Below, piece by piece: positions 45,290-56,335 of a DNA stretch of 64,000 nt. Numbering within the stretch: position 1 is the first letter of the stretch; every line of letters starts with the position of its first letter. The DNA lies in assembly GCA_948474755.1 (NCBI GenBank), contig CAOLHI010002162.1, positions 1 to 64,000 on the forward strand. Direction: 5' to 3'. This DNA comes from Ctenosaura bakeri (lineage: Eukaryota > Chordata > Lepidosauria > Squamata > Iguanidae). The notes beneath the pieces are model-generated. The model was given only the letters and a program-made list of their open reading frames with translations, was not told the DNA's origin and ran no database searches. The position numbers were made by a program, and so were the translations under genes.

Positions 45290-45295
45290 GGCTGC
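44969..45295 (-). CDS. MRPS34: MRPS34 first coding exon
   Basis: Acceptor cattcctcag precedes gcagccATGGGT, a strong Kozak context. It encodes residues 1-107 and ends at the donor gctgag|gtgagt in phase 0. The N-terminal residues ([18 protein letters not shown]) are basic. The five bases upstream of the ATG in this exon are 5' UTR. Confidence 0.95.
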
Positions 45296-45309
45296 CTGAG
45301 GAATGATAA

Positions 45310-45482
45310 CAAGGCGGTGTAGTGGTTAGTGTTGGGAAGAGAATCAGGGAGATCCTAGTTCGAACTTGCACTTAACTACTAAGTCAACCACATCCACCAC
45401 CTAGACCAACCTAACTCATACAGTTGTTGCAAGAACAGTATCTCTCTCAGCTTCACCGAGGAAGGTAGAAATAAATAATGTC
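45310..45482 (+). mobile_element. tRNA-derived SINE-like fragment
   Basis: ggcggtgtagtggttagtgttggga and agttcgaacttg resemble the A and B boxes of a tRNA-type SINE head, and the 3' part has a gttgttgcaagaaca segment and an aataaataatg tail. It lies 15 bp upstream of the MRPS34 ATG exon, inside the first intron. Family uncertain. Confidence 0.5.
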
Positions 45483-45894
45483 ATAAACTTAAGTTCTAAA
45501 ATGGATAAGCATGTTATTCTGTTGCAGAAAACAACAGAGTCCTGTGGTACATCAAATGTTAATTTTTCAGTAATATGAATTTTCATAGACTAGTTCACTT
45601 CATCTTAGGCATGGACCATTATCCATAATGGTTTTTATACAGTATAGCTGGGAGAGTGAAATGGAAGACAGGTAAGATCAGAGAAAAATGAAATATGAAA
45701 GTACTGACAATGACTACTACATTATAATCACTGGTCATCCACAGAACTTTTGCAGAATATGCAAACATCTGGGCATTAGGTAAACCAACATGGACACATA
45801 CGGTGATAAGAATCTTGTTATTCCAACTCTGGTTACAGGCCAGAACTTCTTAACTCAGAAGTAAGACAAGTGGCAGGAAAAACTTCTACCTCTT

Positions 45895-46108
45895 ATAGCA
45901 ATAGCAGTTACATTTCCATACTGCTTATCAGTGCGAAGTACTCCCTAAGTGGTTTACAATGTATTTAGCTAATTGCCCCCAACCAGCTGGGTACTCATTT
46001 TACCAACTGCAGAAGGATGGAAGGCTGAGTCAACCTTAGAGCCCTGCAGGTTCAAACTCACAACCTTGTGACTGCAGTACCAGCATTTAACCACTGAGCC
46101 ACCTGGGC
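45895..46108 (-). mobile_element. Sauria-type tRNA SINE, minus strand
   Basis: Reverse complement of the SINE type at 32501. It contains gctgagtcaacctta, ggtactcattttacc and, at the head, gtaccagcatttaaccactgagccacc. It is flanked by a perfect 10-bp duplication tctacctctt (45885-45894 and 46109-46118), confirming retroposition. Confidence 0.88.
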
Positions 46109-46740
46109 TCTACCTCTTCCTTCTCCTATCTCAGTGGGCCATTCCTCTGCTATCTAATTTGCCTCTCTTTTCCTTCTTCTTGCAGTCCAAGTGCTAAGGA
46201 GATCAGAGATGAGAAAGAACAGAACTCCTCTTTCCTCAAACAGAATTATAGCATGAGACAATGTACTTTTCTTTGCCACATTATGCAATGAAAAGGAGTC
46301 CCCATCAAAATGGTCTATTCCACATTGTTAAAGAACCTTGGCAGGTATTATACCATTAAGAATGCCTACATGAAGTAACTGTTAGCATAAGGACAGATAG
46401 TGTACCTGGATTCAAGCCCTCATGCAACTGTAGCACTTATTGAGCAGTTGTAGAACTCCAGTGAAAACAATCAAGGGACTGGAGCAAATTCTACAAAGAA
46501 AGCTTACAACACTGAGAACACTTTAAGAAAAAAGGTGAATACAGTAGGAAAATAAGGCACAATTGAATCTTGTGGAGAAGTGAGTAGAACGAATTCGCTG
46601 CTCCTATGTAACATATAACAGAATCTAGGATCATTCAGTGAAGCTAAGAGCCAGAAGACTTACACAGACACAAATACTACTTCCCACAGCAATGAACGTA
46701 TGGGAGTTGTTCTCAATACATACTGACGGCCACTGTCTTC

Positions 46741-46933
46741 TTGTTGTTGTGTATTTTCAAGTAATTTCTGATTTATGGTGATCTTAAGCTGACTCTATCA
46801 TGGGGTTTTCCAGGGACTGAGAATGTGTGATGCATCCAAGGTCACCCAATGTGTTCCATGGCTGAGCAATGAATTGAACCCTGGTCTCCAGTGTTGTAGT
46901 CCAATGCTCAAACCACTACACCATGCTGGCTCT
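46741..46933 (-). mobile_element. tRNA-derived SINE with (ACA)-type tail
   Basis: On minus the order is agccagcatggtgtagtggt, ttggactacaacactgg, caccataaatcagaaatt and an acaacaacaa tail. This is a common squamate tRNA-SINE layout with a polymerase III A/B box head. Confidence 0.75.
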
Positions 46934-47687
46934 CACAGCCCCCACCTTACATGGCTATAAAATATGGTTAGATAAGTTCATAGAGACTGCTTTCAAAATA
47001 AAGTCCACAGCTAATAGCAATAATGTCTATATGCTACTTGCAGAAGCAGCATGCATCCAAATACCAGTGAGCGCAAGTATCAGCAATAGACGGTTACTGC
47101 CTTTATGCACTGTTTGCTTCTGGGGGGGGGCAACTTGTTGTCCACTGTGGGAACAGAATGCCAAGCTAAGCAGTGTTTGGTCTTATTCAACAGGGCTTCT
47201 GCAGCCCTTCATTATGCCTTAACCTGGTTTAATGGATAAGTCACAAGTAATCAACAACACAATGGCAGATAGCATAACCACTTTTCTTATCCTTTCATTT
47301 CTTTCCCCCCTTCCTCTTCTTTGCTTCCCCTCCGCGATAAATCTAAAATTTCAATGATTGTCAAGGCGCTTTTCTTCTTTTTGACAGGTAGCCTTTAAAA
47401 TGGAGATGGGACACAAATGCTGAACGCCTCACCGTTCACCACCCGTGATGCTGGAAAGGTGATGAGACATGAGCTCCAGTATCCAGAGCCTAGTTCCCTG
47501 ATTAGCAGACGTTAAGCAGATAAAAGCAATCACATTCACTGCCACAACAAGCTGGAGAGCAAAACCTCCCTACCCTTCCTGCACCCTTTGTCCTTTCCAT
47601 GTCCTGCCGCCTTAACTCTCAAACGTTCATATTCTATTCGCTCGTTTCTGCGCTACAGCAAAAGTCACAAAAAAGCTCTTCCCCTAC

Positions 47688-47850
47688 CTCCAAAGTATCC
47701 GCTGGCGACTCCTTCTCACTGTTCTGAGGAAACCTAAGCTCTATTTCAAATTCAAAAGGCTGAAGACGGACCCCTTGTAGCAAGCACGGTCCGTCCCATT
47801 AAATCTTCCGGTGAGCACGCACTTCCGCTCATGTCGGTCAACCCATACAG
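47688..47850 (-). promoter_or_regulatory. MRPS34: MRPS34 5' noncoding exon and ETS-type promoter
   Basis: On minus, a stretch ending ctttggag|gtagggg gives a plausible donor at 47688/47687 that could splice to the ATG exon at 45295. Just upstream are two ETS/GABP-type sites, GCGGAAGT (47821-47828) and CCGGAAG (47804-47810). Such sites are typical of nuclear genes for mitochondrial proteins. The transcription start probably lies near 47760-47810. No TATA box is seen. Confidence 0.65.
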
Positions 47851-48589
47851 TCGCTCCAGCAAGAACTTTTAGTAGCGACAAATCATCCGGTTAGGAAACG
47901 TTTCCGCATGCTGTAGCAATGACTGTCCATTCCCGTAAATGACTCCTTAGGCAATAATTCAGCTTCTTTCTTTTAGTAAAACTACAGATATTTTATTTTT
48001 TATAGGCTTTGCACACGGCAACCGCCCCAGGCTTCCTCACTGTATTTCATTTTGCTCCCATATATATACACACACACACACACACATACATATACATCTA
48101 TCTATCTTTCCTTTTCAGCCCGCCCCTGGAACTTCCTTCTTTCCAGAATTTTGCTTCTGCTTTGCTTTAACTTTGTTGTGCATCAAAAATATGCTTCCCA
48201 AGCGGATCTATGGCGAGAGCACGTCGCAAAAAGCGCGTGCCCGTAAAATGAGGAAGCAGAGGGAGAAAGAGTAGAAAGCATGCATGCGTTCTTTCTCCCT
48301 TCCAGATTTGGGGCTGCTGGAATTGTTCTGTTCAGTTCAGTTCAGCTCTTCAATACGGTCCGCAGATCCAACACATCCAAGTGCAGTTGTTATATGTGAG
48401 TAGAGGCAGGACCTGTGAAATCCTTTCTCCTCGCGCTGAGCTTGGTCATCCCTCAGGACTGTTTGCTGCCGCTATTCAACTGACGCAGATAAAATATGTT
48501 TTGTCAGCTCGTGCTGCGTTGTTAAGCAAGAGCGTAAGGAAGGAGAGTGGATTTTGGTTCAGCTGTAGCGCTCAACAAACAGGGTTTGT
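47851..48589. other. 5' flank of MRPS34 with CA microsatellite
   Basis: GC-moderate sequence upstream of the MRPS34 promoter. It holds a (CA)n run at about 48068-48087 and a short gttca repeat near 48330. I see no divergent gene on the plus strand. Confidence 0.45.
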
Positions 48590-49763
48590 TTGGTTTTTAA
48601 ATATTTTATCGCGCACAAACATAACGAAACAGCAAGAAAAAGTCCTAACAATACATACAATCTACACAAAATTAGAACAAAATTAAAACACAAATCAGAA
48701 CACAGTACTAACAATCAACAGAAGAAAACATAAGATAACTACAAATAACTAAAAGAGGTTGGTTCCCACCCCATTGCAGACAGTCCATTATTATTCAAAC
48801 AGACTCTAAGTATTAAATCCATCTTTAAAACAGTAACTATTAGTTGCTGCTAATCACTTATCACTTACCATTTATCATTATAATTATTTGCCTAATCTTA
48901 TTTGATTATTTATCCACTTACTTACAATCTACTTAATTAATTTACCAAGTTGAATCACTACTAACTATTATATTTAATGTAAATTCTATATTCTGGTCTA
49001 CATATTTAATTCCTGTAATATAATATTATCCTACAATAGCAGTCCTTCAACAAGATAATAGGACTGATAATCATTAATAAATTATAAACATCAAGCGTTA
49101 TTAATAATCAGGCTTTTCAAGCCACAAACAGAATACATCTTCAAATTCTGGTTTCACACTTCTCATGTAGTGACATAAGTTTAGAATTTTAATTTAAAAA
49201 ATCAACCAACCATTTCCATTCAGACACAAATTCATTCTGAGTTCTGCCTTTTAACTTGTGCATTAGATTGTCCATTTCAACAGTTCCTAACAGTCTGCTT
49301 AACTGCTTATCCACTGCTGGTAAGTCCATTTCCTCCCCAATACTTTGCATATACCAGTCTTGCTGCTAATAGCATATGTTGGACCAATTTATGTTGTTTC
49401 TTGTACACAATTGTATTTTCTTCCTACATTCCTAGGAAATATAATTTAGGTCTTATTTGAGACTTCAGTATCTTTTGCATCATATTTTGAATCTTTGTTC
49501 AAAACTGTTCAGCCTTATCATACGTCCACCACATGTGGTACCAGGACCCAACATGATCAAGACAATTTTCTACATTTATTTCCATTCTCTTTGTACATTT
49601 TTGCTAATTTCTCTGGAATAAAATACCAGTGATATATCATCTTATAGTAATTTTCTTTTAAATTGTAATGTAATGTATTTTTAATATCTTTTGACAATAG
49701 CTTATCCCATTGATCCATATGTATATTATACACAAAATCCTTTGCCCAACTAAGCATGTATTC

Positions 49764-50074
49764 TGAGGTAGTGTGTTGAAAACCATCAAAAACCACAGTA
49801 CCCATGTAAGTGCTGTAGGAGTTGATCAGCCAATCAGATAAAGACATGGGTAAGAGTTAGATAGGCTATGTTATGTGAAGGTTCTGGAACAGTGACTATA
49901 TAAGGAAATTGTTGTTGATATTTGTTTGTGCCTGAGTATAAAAAACAATGTTGTACACTTGGGCGGTGCTCTCAGACTTTGTGGAATGATCCCGCTGAGG
50001 CCCTGCTAGCAGTTCAATAAAATTCTGCTTTCTCTCAACTGTGGGTTTCAATTCCGGACTTGATTTCTGTTACA
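49764..50074 (+). promoter_or_regulatory. 5' LTR of the provirus
   Basis: Starts TGAGGTAG and ends CTGTTACA. A tataaaaa box lies at about 49937 and an aataaa polyadenylation signal at about 50016, followed by a GT-rich U5. A ccaatcag CCAAT-type box is present about 100 bp upstream of the TATA. Confidence 0.9.
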
Positions 50075-50080
50075 TTTTTC

Positions 50081-50098
50081 TGGGGGCTCGTCCAAGAT
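50081..50098 (+). promoter_or_regulatory. Primer-binding site, tRNA-Pro type
   Basis: tgggggctcgtccaagat lies 6 bases after the LTR end. It differs from the standard gammaretroviral tRNA-Pro site at two positions near its end. Confidence 0.85.
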
Positions 50099-50291
50099 AG
50101 AGGCGGCATTTGGCCCGCCCTGACCACCATCTTGCATTCGGGATCACAGCAGGAACGACTCTGATCTTGGCGCCACTGGCCTTTTTGCTGGAATATAGGC
50201 CTTGAGACTACTGTGATAGCCGAAGCTGATGTGTGCGCCATGGAACCCAGACACAGGAGAAGAAAACAGGACACATCATTGGTGAGGCAAG

Positions 50292-51176
50292 TGTTACCCT
50301 GATTTCTGGGGGTCCCAGGAGGGACACCTAAGCGTGCTCCAAATATTAATAAGTTGGAGGGGAATTAGCAAGGAGCACAAGCTAGCAATATGAGAGGCAG
50401 GGTAACGTAGTGAGATCTTTAACCCTATGTATATGGAGTTGGGCCGCGACAAGAACTAGGCAAGTTGTTCAATTAAAAGATTTTATTAAACTCTCCTTAA
50501 TAAAGCAAACAATGACACACGCACTCACACACTCATTCAAGACTATAGAAGCAGAAAGTGAGGAAAATTGATAGGGAATTTCAGTGGGTTTTCTGGGGTG
50601 ATACTCCACCTGATCCTGCAAAGAGAAGATAGAGATCAAGGCTTGGGTTCATGGCTTCCCAGCACGTGGAGGCTGAGGGGAGGCTCGCTAAACAGAGCAG
50701 AAGCAGTTCAGAATGCAAGGCATGAGCGTTCTGACAAGGAGCTCAAACTTGGGGTTTTTTTAGGGAAGATTGTACCTGGAGGCTAACCCTCTCCCGAGGA
50801 GAACAATAGGGATTTTAGTGGAAACAAAGCCTCCAAAAGGTCAAAATCAGAATTGATGAGATTTGGCCAGCACTGCCAATTTAGAACAGTATGCAGATGA
50901 GGAGCGCTTATAGAGCAAGCAGTTCGGGGCTGAGAGCCCTTGCATTTACTTAATGCTTGGCCGTGTCTGGAGGGCACTACCAGCTGTGCGACAGATAGTT
51001 GTTTACTGGCCTAGACCTAGCATGCATAATTAAGGCCATGCGGCCATGCCTGCCTACACAGGCTTTTCGTGACTGTTTCAGACACATGGAGTTCATTTTA
51101 TGGAGTGCCACATGGAAATATTAAACTTAATATGAAATTGTAGACCTCGGGTTTGAGCCAGATAACCGCAGTAACA
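50292..51176 (-). mobile_element. Solo LTR, ERV family A, nested in the provirus
   Basis: An 885-bp minus-oriented relative of 8539-9384 and 27290-28152. It starts tgttaccctg, ends gcagtaaca and has a perfect 4-bp duplication caag (50288-50291 and 51177-51180). Shared blocks include gggggtcccaggaggg and gagaggcagggtaac. It inserted after the provirus was already in the L1. Confidence 0.9.
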
Positions 51177-51530
51177 CAAGTATATGGGTGTGGAAACTTG
51201 TTGGAACTGTTTTGGTATACCCTCCCCTGAGGGAAGAAGAGGGGCCTGATCACCCCATACGGTCAACCCTAGTACCAGATTCCGAATAGAGTTTGCAAAA
51301 CCGTTGAATGAGGTAAAAAAGGAAAAGAAGGTGGGAGGCCGTGTATTGGCATGAATGCTGACTTGCTTGGTCGCTGTGGTTCTTAGTGCAGGCCATTGAG
51401 TGTCCAGGTGCCTAGGCCAGTGACGAGTGCTCGTGGTGTCTCTCCCCTTCTTGTTTCCCTTGAGACCCCTTATTCAACAGTCACCCACCCCAAATCCTTT
51501 TGTGTCTGATTGTCTTTGCAAGGGGTGGAC

Positions 51531-53250
51531 ATGGGAGGCAGTGGACGTAAAGACATTACTCCACTGGAATGTATGTTGAAAAACTTTAAAAAGGGATTTA
51601 GAGGAGATTATGGAGGGAAACCCATGGATCCACAGAGACTGAGAACATTGTGTGAAATAGAATGGCCCTCTTTCAATGTAGGATGGCCAACTGAAGGGTC
51701 CTTAGACCACTCATTAATAAGGAGGGTGTATTCAGTCACAGTGGGAAATCCAGGACACCCTGATCAATTCCTATATGTTGATTCTTGGGACACCGTAGTC
51801 AGGGAAACCCCTCAGTGGTTGAAGAAATGCAAGGAACAACAGGCAAAGATTATGGTTGTACGAATGGAGAAAATAAATAATAAAAGTGGAAAGAGCCCTA
51901 TATATCCAGAGTCTCCTACAGAGGCATTAGAGCTGATAGCGCCTCCACTGTATGGGACTTTGCAAAACCCTTTTCAGGTGACCCCAGGAACACAAAATAA
52001 TGACCCCTTTTTGGACAATGTCTCAGGAAATCAGATGCAGATTAATGATGATACATGTGAGGGGAAAATAAAACCACCTATACAGATACAGAATTCAGAG
52101 AAAGGGCAGTTGATATCGGGAACACCAGCATATGATTTCAGGTTCTGCATTGTAAAGAAAAATCTCCCAAAGGGCCAGTCAAAGGCAAGAGGTGGACAAA
52201 AGGCACATTATAGCGATGGAGATCTGTCAGAGTCAGAGGAGGATAGAGAACCTATACTACTCTTAAGACAAGTGACACAGACCATTCTAGATCCAAATGA
52301 ACAGGATGGCATCAGATGAGTGCTGTCATACATATACACTCCTTTCACTACGTCAGACCTCCTTAACTGGAAGACACATTATGCTTCATACACTGACAAG
52401 CCCCAGGAGATGATAGAACTTTATTCTAGTATAATGGCATCTCATGTTCCAACTTGGCAAGATTGCCAACAACTGTTAATGACTCTGTTTACCACTGAAG
52501 AATGTAGGCAAATAATTCAACATGCCGAACGGATAGCCAGAAGTAGGGCTCCCCCAGGAGAGGCAAATCTGGAACAATGGATGCGGAGAAGGGTCCCTTT
52601 GGTTGACCCAGGATGGGATCCGAATAGACCTAACCAATTGGCCAGGCCCACCGATTACCAGGCCTTATTGGTGGAAGCAATGAGAGAAGGGATGAAGAGA
52701 CCTGTTAATATGTCTAAGGTCTTGGAAGTTCTGCACGGAGCCACTGAACTCCCTGGAACGTATTTAGAGAGGTTACTTAATGCATACCGACAGTTCACTT
52801 CTCTGAACCCAGATGATCTGGACAATCATAGGACAGTAAATCTAGCTTTTGTGGCCCAGAGTTACCCAGACATCAGAAAGAAGCTCTAGAAGCAAGAAGG
52901 ATTTGCTGAAATGAACTTAAGCCAGTTGTTGGAGATTGCTCAGAAGGTATATGTCAACAGGGATCAGGAGGGGAAGCGAGAAAAAGATAGGCAGATGGCT
53001 CGAAAGGCAGAATTGTTGGCAGCGGCACTAACAGATAGAAAGACCGAATGGGCCCCATGGGGAAGAGGTCGTGGAGGCAGGAGAAGAGGTGAAGGAAGGG
53101 GGGACGACAACCCCCATTGGGTAGAAACCAGTGCGCAATTTGCTGACAGGAAGGCCACTGGAAAGGAGAACGTCCAAATTGCCAGAAGGTGGGGAAAAAG
53201 GAAGCCAAGGTGCCATTCGAGGGCGATGGCAGTGAAGAAAGGTCACTGAT
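51531..53250 (+). pseudogene. Proviral gag
   Basis: The start ATG at 51531 gives MGGSGRKD with a Gly2 that fits N-myristoylation; matrix follows with CEIEWPSFNVGWPTEGS and GHPDQFLYVDSW. A stop at 52317-52319 precedes a well-preserved capsid in the same frame: YTPFTTSDLLNWKTHYA, VPTWQDCQQLLMTLF and LPGTYLERLLNAYRQFTSL. A second in-frame stop lies at 52887-52889, then an Arg/Gly-rich nucleocapsid. A zinc-knuckle remnant near 53133-53190 is out of frame, holds an internal stop, and its last cysteine reads as arginine. Gag would form the virion core; two stops and the shift abolish the polyprotein. Confidence 0.88.
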
Positions 53251-53289
53251 GGCCAATATCAGGCCCCCACTGAACCAGAATATATTGGG

Positions 53290-53690
53290 TTGGCCAAGAT
53301 GGAAGAGCTGGACTACTAGGACAGACCGGGTACCCTATATCTTGGATCCGGGGAACCCTTGGTCAAAGTTGAAGTAGGGGGACGAGAAATTCCTTTTATG
53401 ATAGATAAAATCCATGGTTACCAAACCAATCACTCCTATTACCAAAAAGGCTATAAATGTGCTAGGTGCCACTGGAATCCAAGAAAGATGCCCCCTTTTG
53501 GAACAAAGAACTTGTCAATTGGGCAGTCATCAAGTAAAGCATAGATTTCTTTATATACCAGAGTGCCCTATTCCTTTAATGGGCCGGGACTTGTCATCTA
53601 AATTGAGAGCACAAATAAATTTCGAGGATGATGGAAAACTGAGGTCACTTTTTGAGGCCCGAGAATTTTGTCATTAACATGCCCTATGGA
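53290..53690 (+). pseudogene. Proviral protease
   Basis: VKVEVGGREIPFMID ends where the catalytic D-T/S-G triplet is expected; the Asp is present, but the following residues are changed to a Lys codon and a frame shift follows. Later blocks TKPITPITKKAINVLGATGI, RTCQLGSHQVKHRFLYIPEC and PLMGRDLSSKL are typical gammaretroviral protease. The product would cut Gag-Pol; this copy lacks an intact active site. Confidence 0.82.
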
Positions 53691-54360
53691 GGAAGAGTGG
53701 AGACTACACCAGGTCCTGATGTGCACTGAAGAAGACACCGAATTATTGTGGAAAACTTTCGAAACTCCGGGTTTATGGGCAGAAGACAATCCTCCTGGGT
53801 CAGACAATGGGCCAGCCTTTGTGGAAAAAAGTAATCCAGCTGTTAACATCGATGTTCCATATTACCTGGAATCTGCATTGTGTATATAGACCACAGAGTT
53901 CAGGGAAGGTGGAAAGAATGAATAGAACCCTGAAAAATCACAAAACTTAAGTGGACTGATGTTATACCTTTAGCTCTATTTAGGCTACGGTGTACCCTCA
54001 ACAAGGACACGGGTCTATCTTCCTTTGAACTCCTGTATGGGCGACCTCTATTAGTAATAAGTGATGTAAGGGGGGATATACGGGAATTGGGAGGAGTGGC
54101 ATTGCAACAAGAGGTCCAATTACTGGGAAAAACCTTGGCCAACTTGAAACAGTATGTCTTAGAGCAGAGACCCCCCTTACTCCAAACTCAGGTGCACCCC
54201 TTCAACCAGGGGATGAGGTATGGATAAAGGAGTGAAAAGTGGACCCTGGGTGCATTGGACCTGTGTAAAATGGGCTCACACTGACTGGACTTTGGCCTTA
54301 GTGCCTAACCAGCCCCTACGCCGCGTGATCCGGAAAAAGGTTGAGGAATAGAAGATCGGG
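53690..54360 (+). pseudogene. Proviral pol remnant: RT start joined to integrase core
   Basis: A short RT N-terminal piece ends in LWAEDNPPG, and the next residues are SDNGPAFVEK, the second catalytic Asp block of the integrase. Nearly all of RT, RNase H and the integrase N-terminus are therefore deleted. Downstream the third catalytic block appears as a VERMNRTLK-like segment (about 53910), followed by SSFELLYGRPLLV (about 54030) and the integrase C-terminus, with several stops. No replication enzyme survives. Confidence 0.8.
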
Positions 54361-54424
54361 ACAAGGCCCTACTGCAATCACACCAGAAGCTGGTTGCTCT
54401 ACGTACGGCCAGATCCCCACCCAA

Positions 54425-54600
54425 TTTCCAGTGGATAAAAACTATTTTTGTTGTAATTTGTTTATTGATATTGATATGTGTAATAATTTTGATGTGTATT
54501 ACCATGCATTGTAAACTTGGGACGAAGGGTGGTAGAAGGATCAATAGAAAGAAAGGTTGCAGCTTTTGCTCTGACTTACCTGGGAATACCAACCATGAGG
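54425..54600 (+). pseudogene. Env-tail-like membrane segment
   Basis: A frame reads IKTIFVVICLLILICVIILM, a strongly hydrophobic stretch, followed by a basic Cys-containing tail (GTKGGRRINRKKGCS). Its position just before the polypurine tract fits the membrane anchor and cytoplasmic tail of an Env transmembrane subunit. The rest of env is deleted. Confidence 0.5.
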
Positions 54601-54618
54601 TAATGCAACAATTGCATT

Positions 54619-54628
54619 AAAGGGGGAA
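54619..54628 (+). promoter_or_regulatory. Polypurine tract
   Basis: aaagggggaa directly abuts the 3' LTR, as needed for plus-strand priming in retroviruses. Confidence 0.8.
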
Positions 54629-54939
54629 AGAGGTAGTGTGTTGAAAACCATCAAAAACTACAGTACCCACGTAAGTGCTGTAGGAGTTGATCAGCCAATC
54701 AGATAAAGACATGGGCAAGAGTTAGATAGGCTGTGTTATGTGAAGGTTCTGGAACAATGACCATATAAGGAAATTGTTGTTGATGTTTGTTTGTTCCTGA
54801 ATATAAAAGGCAATGTTGTACACTTGGGCGGTGCTCTCAGACTTTGTGGAATGATCCCGCTGAGGCCCTGCTAGCAGTTCAATAAAATTCTGCTTTCTCT
54901 CAACTGTGGGTCTCAATTCTGGACTTGATTTCTGTTACA
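54629..54939 (+). repeat. 3' LTR of the provirus
   Basis: 311 bp, aligned base for base with the 5' LTR with about 14 substitutions counted by eye. The first base is A instead of T, so the TG terminus has mutated. It ends ctgttaca before the duplication attc. Confidence 0.92.
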
Positions 54940-56335
54940 ATTCCATTACTTGTTCTTCTTCCATCTCAAATTTCAACAAAAATTTAATATATCTTAGCAA
55001 TCAAATTATCACCATCTGAGCATAAATGTACTTCCAAATCAGATTTAGTCTCTTCAAATTGTTTGGCCTTCCTAAAGTATTATATATTATTATATAGATT
55101 AATATTATATATTAATCTTTAAATCTTATGTATTAGACTTAAATCTTATATATAAATATCTATATGAGAGCCATTGCATGTTGAGATCTTCATCATGTAA
55201 TTGTTGTAATTGTTGTAATGACTTCATATGATCACCTCTCATTAATGTTTTGTAAAGAGCCTCTTGTGGCAAAATCCACACTAGAGATCTTGAACAGACT
55301 CTCAATTTATATTTATTCCAGATCTTCAATAAGGCATCTCTGATACAATGGTTATTAATAGCAACATTAACTTTAACCTTATCATACCGCACGTAGGAAT
55401 GCCATCCAACTCTTAAGTTATGGCCTTCTAAATTCAAGCATTTATTATCTTTCAGCATAATCCATTTTTTAATCCATATCATACATGAGGCAGCAAAGTA
55501 AATCTTCAAATTTGGCAAACCAAGACCTCCTCTTTCTTTCGAGTCCTGCATATCTTTATATCTCACTCTAGTTTTTTTATCCCTCCAGACAAAACTTGCC
55601 ATTGTTTATATGGTATTAATTTAGTCAAAATTTGAATCATTTGATAGAGAAAAATCATTGTTGGAATGACATTCATCTTTATTGTTGATATTCTTGCTAG
55701 AAAGACCACTTCCATTTTTGGTCTTTTTCCAAGTTTTTCTTAATCTCTTCCCATGTCTTCACATACTTATTTTCAAATAATTGACTAGATTTCCCAGTTA
55801 AATAGATGTCCAAATTTTTCACTTTTCTTCCACTTTAAAGCCTGTTTTTAATTGCAGTTCATTCATTTCTTGGAAATTCATATTTTTGGTCAAAATCTTA
55901 GTCTTATCTTTATTTATCTTCAGACCAGCTAATAATTTTAATCCTTTAATTTCTCTTGCAATGACTATCAATTTCAATGATTCTTCCAACATAATTACCA
56001 AACCATCAACAAACAATCTCAGTTTGAACTCTGCCTTTCTATTCTTAATTCCAACTATATCAGCTTCTCATTGAATTCCATGATTCAATACTTTTAATAG
56101 TATAAACAAAAATAATATAAACAAAACAGATAAACAAAACAAAAATAATATAAACAAAACAAAAAACAAAAATAATATAAACAAAACAGATAAACAAAAA
56201 AGGGGACAGTGGACATTCTTGTCTTGTGCCCTTGGAAATTTCAAAGGCTTTTGTAGTGTCTCCATTTACTATAATTTTGATAATTGATTGTATGTAATAA
56301 AAAGGCAGTTTGAACATAATGGAAATAAAGTGACA

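Larger units (their letters stand above)
49764..54939 (+). mobile_element. Gammaretrovirus-like provirus (ERV) with two LTRs, internally deleted
   Basis: The two 311-bp LTRs (49764-50074 and 54629-54939) are flanked by a perfect 4-bp duplication attc (49760-49763 and 54940-54943) inside L1. Internal parts are a tRNA-Pro-type primer-binding site, gag, protease, then a jump from the start of RT straight to the integrase core, and a short env-tail-like membrane segment before the polypurine tract. An unrelated solo LTR (50292-51176) sits in the leader. By eye the LTRs differ at about 14 of 311 positions, so this is not a recent insertion. It cannot replicate. Confidence 0.93.
48590..56335 (-). 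mobile_element. L1-type LINE, minus strand, 5' truncated, split by a provirus
   Basis: Minus frames give the C-terminal part of L1 ORF2: HWYFIPEKLAKMYKENGNKC (about 49600), SWAKDFVYNIHMDQWDKLL (about 49720); beyond the provirus, MASFVWRDKKTRVRYKDM and KERGGLGLPNLKIYFAA (55126-55602); the RT box region degenerate as FVDGLVIML (about 56010); and KIIVNGDTTKAFEISKGTRQ (about 56250). Stops and shifts are frequent, and an internal aaacaaaaataatat duplication occurs at 56100-56200. The provirus at 49764-54939 interrupts it. Confidence 0.85.

Noticed and set aside
45525..45660. Diverged cctgtggtacatcaaatg...cacttcatc segment resembling a widespread amniote repeat
   Set aside because: Resemblance is from memory and too diverged to set ends or a family.
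48052..48246. Plus-strand frame upstream of MRPS34 as a divergent neighbour gene
   Set aside because: It starts in a CA microsatellite and has no match to EME2, the head-to-head neighbour expected from mammals, or to any other family I recognise.
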